DNA from: a virus
Virus record (IMG/VR): IMGVR_UViG_3300042890_002027
Location: 1-22,516 of that record
Strand: one strand, 5' to 3'
DNA length: 22,516 nt
Shown: piece by piece, positions 16,601 to 20,069 of the stretch
Layout of the letters: every line of letters begins with the position of its first letter
Numbering within the stretch: position 1 is the stretch's first letter
Made by a program: the position numbers and the translations under genes
Notes under the pieces: model-generated
Told to the model about the DNA's origin: nothing
What the model saw: the letters and a program-made list of their open reading frames with translations, nothing else
Databases searched by the model: none

Positions 16601-19395
16601 GGTTTGCAGAAACAACTGCAAGTATTGCAAAGAGGGCTTCGAAGTCTGAGTATTCTGCTGGATTCCAAAAAGCCATAGATGATGCACTAGCAAACTTTGA
16701 TGGTGCAATGGCTAACCTAGGAAAACTTTCACCAGAAGAAGCAGCAATGTATAACAGCTTAAAGGACGACCTTGTTCAACTTTCTAAAACTGATTGGGCT
16801 GAGGTTCAGGCCCATCATGCACAAATTGTTCCAAAGGTTGCTAGGCCTAAAACTGATGCCGCTATAAAGAAGGCGGCAGAAGCTAAGGCAGCTCGTAAGA
16901 TTGAAGCACAGAAATCTATTGATAGTGGTATGCCAGAGTGGTTGCTTTCAATGAGAGATACTCTTTCAGCTAGAATGGATGCCATGAAGGGCATGGCTGG
17001 TGATGATTCTGGTGCAGCTTCTATCGACATGCTAACGGGTGGACTTGGAAAATTGGTTAGTTCAATTGGAAGAAGAATTCCTAGACGGGGTATTGAAAGC
17101 GCTTTGGATAGAGGCGTTATGGGCAATGACTTTATGGACGAAATTTCAAAAGTTGTCCAAGCAGAAGAGCTTGCTCCTAAACTTATAAATGGAAGCTTCC
17201 AGCGTCCAGTATTATCTGATATGGAAAGTCAAGTTGGATCAAGTTCTCTTTCTAAACTTAAAACAATTCGTAAGCGATCTTCGCTAGGTGATAAAATTTC
17301 TTCCATGTTTGATTCTAATAGTTCTACTGATATGATTAGAATTACCTCTGGTTCTGATGAGGGTCAGTTGATGACAATTAAAGAATGGGAAAACATGTAT
17401 TATAGTCTTCCTGAGGAGGCAAGGGGCTATCTGCCAGAAATTGCAACAGTTAAAACTGACGTAGCCACTCGAACCAAGGGCGTAACTGTTGGCGGCATGG
17501 AACCTGCGGACAGAGCTGTTAATGCTACTGGAGAATTTTTAATTAGGCCAGCCGACGTAGAGGCCTGGATGTACGCGGGAAACTTTGATAGAACCATTCG
17601 TCCAGTAAGATCATCAGCTAGATCTAAAAATAGTGTTTCTAACAATATAATGTCTATCGAACAAGATTTTCAAGGATCGGGGCTGGCAACTGCTTTCACT
17701 AGAAGGATGGACGATATCTATCCTAGAATTGGTGTTGACAGAAATACTGTTGAAACTGCTGACGCAGGTACCAGTGTTTGGGGTAAGCTTGGATTTGATC
17801 TTGATAGGTATGATAATGCAGCCAGTCGAATGAATCGAGTAAATAGCTCGTCAAGTCCACAATGGCTAGATAACATGGAGATGTATGGATTGGATGCAGA
17901 ATATCCTGATCTCTATCAAGCAATTCAAGCATTTAAAGATGGAAGAAATCCAGGCTTTTCTATTCAAGATATTATGAGGAACCCGGAATCAAGTACAATA
18001 TTCAGGGGCTCCGGATGGTATGGAGAAAAACTTTATCCAAAGGCTGAACCTAAGAAGAGTTTGATAGAAAGAACCCTTGAACAAAGAATTAAGAATAAGC
18101 GTGCAAAGGAAATAGCATCAACAACGTTTAGCGAAAGATATGATCAAATGGCCCGTATTGCACGGGGGGAAGAAAAATTACCTAACCCATCATTAGTTGA
18201 AAGAATGCTAAGTGGTTATCAAGCATTAAAAGCTAGAATGCCTAAGATGGGAGATGACTCTGGAGCAGCTTCCATCGATATGCTAACTCTAGGACTTGGA
18301 AGACTTATTCCTAAAAATAGAATGGAGTTGGCAGAAGAGGCCCTGCAAAAAAAGATAGCTGATGAAAATTATATAGAAAACTATAAAAGCTCTCTCATGG
18401 GTTATGAGGGGCCTTCATCTCCATCAAGGATCCCCTCACCAGAAGAATTACTTTCAACGATAAACAACAATGTTCCTGGATCTGCAATGCAAGAAATTTA
18501 CAAAAAACTTGGATATGGGTCGATGAACATGCTTGATTCCGGTTCGTATAACAGATTGACAAAAACTGATTTCGGGAAAAATAGATTAACGCCAGCTTAT
18601 CATGGAGTACCAGTTATAAATTCTAAGCCAGAAGCTTTCAATTGGCTACAGGAACTTGTTAGAGGCGAAACTAGCTCTCCAATATCAACAAAATTTGAAG
18701 GTGCGGCAAATAATGCACGTTATAGAGGAGCCGCTCCATATTTTAGTACAGATATGAGATGGGCAGACCTTTATGCACAAGGTAAGAATTTACAAGCAGG
18801 AGGCCTAAACGAAACTGGACCAACACTAGAGACTTTCATTGCTCCAGGAGCAAAAGAAATAGACCAGAGTGCATTTTTTAGTATGTTAAAAAATGCATAT
18901 CCAGAACTTAAAGGTGTTCCAAATAACATTCTTAGATCTAAAATGTCTGAATTAGCAGCCGAGTTTGGTTATGATATTCTTAGAACTGATCATTCTCGCG
19001 GATTTTTAACAGCGCTAAACAAGGGTTCCCTACTGGTTAATAAAGAACGACTTCCCCGCAACCCTAATAACATACCAGGACTGCGTTCGGGCGGCACTAT
19101 CAATAATGACAATACCCTTGCCAATCTTCACCAAGGAGAAATGGTTCTCACCCAACCATTAACACAAAAGCTTAATGATGGTATCAATGCTTTGAGTTAT
19201 ATGCTGGCTAGACCAAATAATTCTATGTCTTCTGTTTCTTCTGGTCAACCGGCCCAACAAGTTGCATCAGCACCCGTATCATACTATAATCTTACTGTAC
19301 AACCTTCTCCGGGAATGGACGAAGACGCACTGGCTAATAGAGTTGTAAGAAAGCTTAAGGACCACGAAAGAAGAGTTGGGATGGCGAGAAGATAA
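7633..19395 (+). CDS. Giant tape measure protein with M23 peptidase and enzyme-like cargo
   Basis: 3920 residues, about two to four times the usual size. Start ATG 7633 overlaps the preceding stop and has GAGGTG 6 bases upstream. Order by residue: 1-150 helical; about 200-450 TP901-1-like core (MDFDKELTRLSRVYG, GIPAAQTAGLAADLAATG, GGIPAGEAANAIKSSLS, LEKLFGKMQVGRITAL); 533-575 hydrophobic; 645-1175 an unrecognised polar insert; 1183-1293 hydrophobic helices (LLGPIGAVIAIVAGLGATVW); 1675-1770 coiled coil; 1995-2120 Gly/Ser repeats; 2152-2264 M23 peptidase; 2265-2330 HTGG...GEYVI motif; 2337-3815 cargo block with kinase-, GNAT- and ART-like regions; 3818-3920 canonical end (GGTI...GEMVLTQPL, then EDALANRVVRKLKDHE). 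It sets tail length and is ejected into the host on infection. The tape function is secure; the cargo functions are inferred. Confidence 0.93.
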   Translation: MASIVDLEFRASANFSDLISQVNAANQQIQRLSMSMQRLNVESFNSAMASFSRSLAQSGQFTTQSLVIDDGVKKFGKALGQGNLSLRESTTAMREFIRTRDGQVRQLARQQVQLERSVWTSTGRSASGQSRGILATPTGLPDSVATNTAIATKEMQIFHKVINETSKGLINWGKNTQWAGRQLMVGLSIPLSIFGTTAAKTFMDFDKELTRLSRVYGASITSSGTQALDSIKSQVKELSTELSKALGIPAAQTAGLAADLAATGLEGEKLIGAIKQTSILATLGEIDRQQAMKTTLSLQSVFRSDTKQLTKDINFLNAVENQTSASIDDLTTAIPKAGPVVRGLGGDVKDLATMLVAMKEGGIPAGEAANAIKSSLSALINPTKEVSKYMKTFGIDLTEIVDKNAGKLMPTLNEFQGKLNALDDLSRQRVLEKLFGKMQVGRITALFNNLNQAGSQSVQVMELAGKSAADLAALTEQELARAANSVSGQFKRAAENLKSNLLPIGEEFLKLGTKIFGALGTMLEKFNNLPSGFKQFILGLTTLVAIVGPVIMLVGVFANFFGYLVKAGVLLSAFKKGGLSAFKYVTAEEQAAKLAGDQLTKTFYDQVTATNTFKNAVANLALQFKELADNATAASVATGNASQSPAGRAASERVAIPSAISVGSSTQVAQEPGSAGAPTSAQLEQAYRSMRDGGVAGKYLLSSADPSIVSTSGKSKGRTFARGAEYDRAHLLSKTDPFWYGRPLSALGIMPSPKWQNTMQRDLSDEGKGFGFSTTLDESAPDAEKRKKAAIDAGKKKDLAEAEVKKASKVAGATKEGTDAAKELAKAQRRLITATANYTEALFQAGSYKGSEIVKSQATMFGQARYLYEQGAGPNGQAAVDAAAKQLNNPDVAARQKWFASKDVNIGGAEDQAFVKRVQDNAKIRAERKLKAELDAETQAARAADPDYRRLGKETAEYKYRLAKWETDEFNKSLVRLEQGLQRRAAAAGYDIRTPLYGTGAASGTGHLGPSSVSTPQDAAASKALNDAKIAHARKLNELTASLSTQQAAGADLSEAQIIAAGKLAKLTGQRELAELNYTQALDASAKLATKSATNPKRIAAEQAVIAAEAALVTAIRTEIAALGGLTTETIIETEQYRMSNPNSPQTTTTGDVDVDGGGDTVLLDPDGEEGPGKKAGRRLPSMTKVGMGAMAAGSVASLVGPKQGALANLATGAMSFGVTTMMVGQMIPAESMKRLGEGITKMTKLGGVTGATGKAMAAFSSTVKAGMLALLGPIGAVIAIVAGLGATVWYVNRRTQDAAKTTQSFMTVSSDMATLFNQKLNGMKANLSGLSENIDEARKRYEELKKAIDAMDSKSPIKKLIEDLKNEADPERSIPAKLTSMYSSLVLQGLDPQKAKDAIQVVLDEAGQGKYKIVVNAEIDELNLKGPEGRKKLIQSAFDRALAGAIGTDKYNNAMDQFKINGVKNADKPREEEDKSFWDTVVDALNVPQDAASYNTRRDDTIRSDSGQLALEVSRMGDPAVKGAADQLSNMLGQISAVNPAGFSKFVEDLKTSTTLQEGFWMDERFRKQFIEDLGVVGTKYEELIIKENNLTVAAQLAFLAQSGVSDAMAQNAYNADKAAGSFGTVTSAIEAMTVAAQVNKQLALDVQAATPRVKESATSAGRKNAVASGYDAQKKAIQGKIDVIKKEIEAINKKLEAEKKAFEFERKMRASQISYREALAAGQLGEAALIKNQMNNDMLDKQKEDETAAKIDPKQAQIDKLQAQLDAIDKMKEKSSDATVSTEGDVKNADNLEKAWTAVTDGIASGSIKSANDIKNNLSPALYDAIKKGGYGIDEFYGKARKTIKDSIQGSINDLDETQKAVWKAYSKGSKDLADQLRTARIMSFVAGRGGSVEEAVKLNQQGKLNVTTNKQGVITDVYAKGDIPATIAKPGTKSALYPNGIQPTAGNADNTALAKSIGGEFERALDKYAADGSSLRVRSWDGKSGGGGANYYNYYGSGMGGSNSYSGMGGSNSYSDMGGGADDYDSGMGGSNSYSGSGASAYNGRSSYLFGPQKSSALYDATADQQASDKKASTPASSSASSSSSASSSSSGNQNSSYLEGSTDSSAGSEQAIQGPFAARDVKGPFDRVKMKSWGNYPFYNNREGRAYGGRHAGLDYPAEVGSNVFTTRGGKVVMSRYMAGTPGYGNFVVVEDDKLKYVYAHLSTRSVKEGQSVVEGQQIGKSGSSGLRDSAPHLHFEVRDKDSSLGNKNWKSTYDPRNYLHTGGNVNKLSTIDKSLKRDEVPAVLQSGEYVIQRKAVSRYGEGFMHMINNGDLSDKEVPKFHTGGMVPHAHAGDDNSSSISYNQKTGKRKITRRKKRRPEPTQAKPYLSVQAAQYGGLKQLQLQTKQDYTSSKFKKSLEGKSIEERRSHLAYWRAKKAGPETFAAYNHARQVGNWNIGKKELALLDNAGISRTATSITSAVKIRNEKNRALATSSYIAPELSFLPKTYLSAKKPENTQSLDQNYTEDFHRRSGFMGLLHKAAKIGFTPYEQGVSRVLSTALLSINTGKGLGGLNPREAWNNSKYVSPGQALAGGIDALNNKWTRRDRDPSTITPEEELRSAIANRSKITSFSGGGAFGKIANLSSGVWDGAFRLLDPMSYVPIMWAFKGAKAGLTALPNAMRTFNALDKFKPPIVEGMPSSVNASKNARSATSNLDRRTNAALAKERKAARTAAAQEARGQKTAATSGGAAGEKQYGVAHLRQILSGGGAKEKQYGVASLRRILSDDRGEADINPMNWLRRGPKLSEKDAARTEEVSALLRASNKEAGSDAFSGMPVTELGELTGALGGRSSAIPGVNGTYRDPFGQLHVVKGHTDAASAYAEARGSQLTTDLFGLKTPDQKVIKFRHPITGDRMFGVRSTFDEKFAEPTGKFTDDEFYRQAVASVLRRDKDLQAENLYGNIVADQGQAFVASKASQPRTVGGLRLPVGDQVRANFLMEKAGARSWFAETTASIAKRASKSEYSAGFQKAIDDALANFDGAMANLGKLSPEEAAMYNSLKDDLVQLSKTDWAEVQAHHAQIVPKVARPKTDAAIKKAAEAKAARKIEAQKSIDSGMPEWLLSMRDTLSARMDAMKGMAGDDSGAASIDMLTGGLGKLVSSIGRRIPRRGIESALDRGVMGNDFMDEISKVVQAEELAPKLINGSFQRPVLSDMESQVGSSSLSKLKTIRKRSSLGDKISSMFDSNSSTDMIRITSGSDEGQLMTIKEWENMYYSLPEEARGYLPEIATVKTDVATRTKGVTVGGMEPADRAVNATGEFLIRPADVEAWMYAGNFDRTIRPVRSSARSKNSVSNNIMSIEQDFQGSGLATAFTRRMDDIYPRIGVDRNTVETADAGTSVWGKLGFDLDRYDNAASRMNRVNSSSSPQWLDNMEMYGLDAEYPDLYQAIQAFKDGRNPGFSIQDIMRNPESSTIFRGSGWYGEKLYPKAEPKKSLIERTLEQRIKNKRAKEIASTTFSERYDQMARIARGEEKLPNPSLVERMLSGYQALKARMPKMGDDSGAASIDMLTLGLGRLIPKNRMELAEEALQKKIADENYIENYKSSLMGYEGPSSPSRIPSPEELLSTINNNVPGSAMQEIYKKLGYGSMNMLDSGSYNRLTKTDFGKNRLTPAYHGVPVINSKPEAFNWLQELVRGETSSPISTKFEGAANNARYRGAAPYFSTDMRWADLYAQGKNLQAGGLNETGPTLETFIAPGAKEIDQSAFFSMLKNAYPELKGVPNNILRSKMSELAAEFGYDILRTDHSRGFLTALNKGSLLVNKERLPRNPNNIPGLRSGGTINNDNTLANLHQGEMVLTQPLTQKLNDGINALSYMLARPNNSMSSVSSGQPAQQVASAPVSYYNLTVQPSPGMDEDALANRVVRKLKDHERRVGMARR
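8230..8982 (+). other. Tape measure core domain (TP901-1-like)
   Basis: Residues about 200-450 of the tape measure. The order F-MDFDKELTRLSRVYG, GIPAAQTAGLAADLAATG, EAVENQTSAS-like helix, KAGPVVRGLGGDVKDLATM, GGIPAGEAANAIKSSLSALI and KLFGKMQVGRITALFNNL is that of the PhageMin_Tail family found in most tape measures. Confidence 0.85.
13636..13757 (+). repeat. 27-base Gly/Ser/Tyr-coding repeats
   Basis: Copies of ATGGGTGGATCAAATTCATA start at 13636, 13663 and 13723, with a diverged copy at 13690. Spacing is 27, 27 and 33 bases, so the frame is kept. They encode MGGSNSYSG-type units in the flexible stretch before the peptidase domain. Confidence 0.85.
13870..13911 (+). repeat. 18-base serine-coding tandem repeat
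   Basis: AGTTCTTCAGCTTCATCT occurs twice in tandem (13870-13887, 13888-13905), giving a Ser/Ala linker just upstream of the peptidase domain. Confidence 0.8.
14086..14424 (+). other. M23 (LytM-like) peptidase domain of the tape measure
   Basis: Residues about 2152-2264. H2155 and D2159 (HAGLD), H2205 (YAHLS), H2237 and H2239 (HLHFEV) are all present, i.e. the three expected zinc ligands and the two extra catalytic histidines of M23 peptidases. The order GGRHAGLDY, GNFVVVEDDKLKYVYAHLS, GQQIGKSGSSG, APHLHFEV is canonical. Such domains cut peptidoglycan cross-bridges, here presumably as the tail tip opens the cell wall during DNA entry. Confidence 0.92.
14425..14629 (+). other. First HTGG / GEYVI tape-measure motif
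   Basis: Residues about 2265-2332: HTGGNVNKL, DEVPAVLQSGEYVIQRKAVSRYG, then a second HTGG. This 'GG...VPA-x-L-x-x-GE-x-V-I' pattern is usually near the C-terminus of tape measures. A second, shorter version (RSGGTI, ANLHQGEMVLTQPL) lies at about 19087-19160, so this copy marks the edge of the intervening block. Confidence 0.65.
15841..15954 (+). repeat. 57-base tandem duplication in the tape measure
   Basis: Two 19-codon units, 15841-15897 and 15898-15954, encode EKQYGVAHLRQILSGGGAK and EKQYGVASLRRILSDDRGE. The DNA copies differ at many third positions, so the duplication is not recent. Confidence 0.85.
16144..16521 (+). other. Kinase-fold-like region of the tape measure cargo
   Basis: Residues about 2838-2963. 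NGTYRDPFGQLHVVK2856 followed by AYAE2867ARGSQLTTDLFGL looks like the N-lobe of the HipA/PI-kinase-like domains in phage and plasmid polyproteins (Gly turn, 'G-x-x-x-V-V-K', helix Glu). ENLYGNIVADQGQAFVAS could match the catalytic 'N-x-x-G...' stretch, but the following metal-binding Asp is absent (Ala/Ser), so it may be inactive. Moderate to low certainty. Confidence 0.4.
16942..17110 (+). repeat. Linker repeat copy 1 (GDDSGAASIDMLT)
   Basis: Residues 3104 to about 3159: LLS..., ARM, then GDDSGAASIDMLT (3123-3135), GLGKL and IPRRGIESA. It repeats at 18205, identical over 13 residues. Confidence 0.85.
17479..17817 (+). other. GNAT acetyltransferase-like region of the tape measure cargo
   Basis: Residues about 3283-3395. 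After strands (EFLIRPADVEAWMYA, VSNNIMSIEQDF) comes Q3347GSGLATAFTRRMDDIY, matching the GNAT acetyl-CoA loop 'Q/R-x-x-G-x-G/A' and its helix. Then IGVDRNTVETADAGTSVW3383GKLGFDLD matches the 'A...G...W-x-x-x-GF' end of a family of GNAT-like domains in phage proteins. Acceptor substrate unknown. Confidence 0.6.
18205..18340 (+). repeat. Linker repeat copy 2 (GDDSGAASIDMLT)
   Basis: Residues 3525 to about 3569: MLSGYQALKARM, GDDSGAASIDMLT (3540-3552), GLGRLIPKNRMELAEEAL. It aligns with the copy at 16942 including the ARM before it and the GLG-K/R-L after it. Confidence 0.85.
18586..19059 (+). other. ADP-ribosyltransferase-like region of the tape measure cargo
   Basis: Residues about 3652-3809. 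AYH3657GVP, then RGAAPY3703FSTDMRWADLYAQG, then FGYDILRT near the end follow the order of phage polyvalent-type ADP-ribosyltransferase domains ('Y-H-G-T', 'G-x-Y-F-S/T-x-x-x-x-x-A-x-x-Y-A', 'A-x-x-x-G-Y-D-x-I'). I cannot place the final catalytic Glu, so activity is uncertain. Confidence 0.45.
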
Positions 19396-20069
19396 TGGCA
19401 TTGTCTGGTGCATTAAGTGATGCCATATTAAGCATTAATGGTCAATTGATAACAGACCATAATCGTTCTGAGCTTTCTATAACTACCGACAGAATTGAAA
19501 CTAGAAACAGAATGGCTAATGGAACTCTTAGGGTTAACCACATAGCAAATAAAACGCGTTTAGCTACGTCTTGGGACATGGTTCCTTCTAATGATTCTAG
19601 AACGGTTGATGGTAACCGTGGGGCACAGTACCTTAGAGCTTTGTACGATCAACTATGCGGCAAGCCGGTAACTGTTATTGTTACATCTAAAAGTCTTGGG
19701 TCAGAGGGGACAGCTAAAAGCATAACGGCTGTTTCTTCTGTTGGTAACTCTTTGAAATCCATTGCATCAACCTCACACGGCTTTGTTGTTGGAGACATAA
19801 TAAAAATAACTGGATTTACCGGAACAAATGCTCCATTGAATGAGATTGTTGTTGTTACTGCAAAGGACACAAACAACTTTACCTATGAGTCTTATGTTCG
19901 TTATCCAACTGCATATTCAACGGGGCAGTCTCCAGTAGCTAAAAAATTGACAGAGAGCAATAGTGTAACTAAACGAATGATCTTTGCAACATTTGAAACA
20001 TCTGTGGTCAAAAGATCTAGTGGTGGATTTGATTTAGTTAATATGTCAGTAGAACTTGAGGAAGTTTAA
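19395..20069 (+). CDS. Distal tail / minor tail protein with inserted small beta domain
   Basis: 224 residues. Position right after the tape measure is that of distal tail proteins (Dit), the first baseplate ring under the tube. Residues 1-105 (ALSGALSDAILSINGQLITD, RLATSWDMVPSNDSRTVDG, QYLRALYDQLCGKPVTVIVTS) and the last 40 (KRMIFATFETSVVKRSSGGFDLVNMSVELEEV) look like one beta-rich domain split by an insert at about 107-175. The insert (STSHGFVVGDIIKITGFTG, EIVVVTAKDTNNFTYESY) is a small domain that reappears in the next gene. The start overlaps the tape measure stop (TAATG) with only a weak SD, so translation is probably coupled. The final strands resemble tube or Dit-like folds, which fits the position; the assignment is moderate. 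Confidence 0.6.
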   Translation: MALSGALSDAILSINGQLITDHNRSELSITTDRIETRNRMANGTLRVNHIANKTRLATSWDMVPSNDSRTVDGNRGAQYLRALYDQLCGKPVTVIVTSKSLGSEGTAKSITAVSSVGNSLKSIASTSHGFVVGDIIKITGFTGTNAPLNEIVVVTAKDTNNFTYESYVRYPTAYSTGQSPVAKKLTESNSVTKRMIFATFETSVVKRSSGGFDLVNMSVELEEV

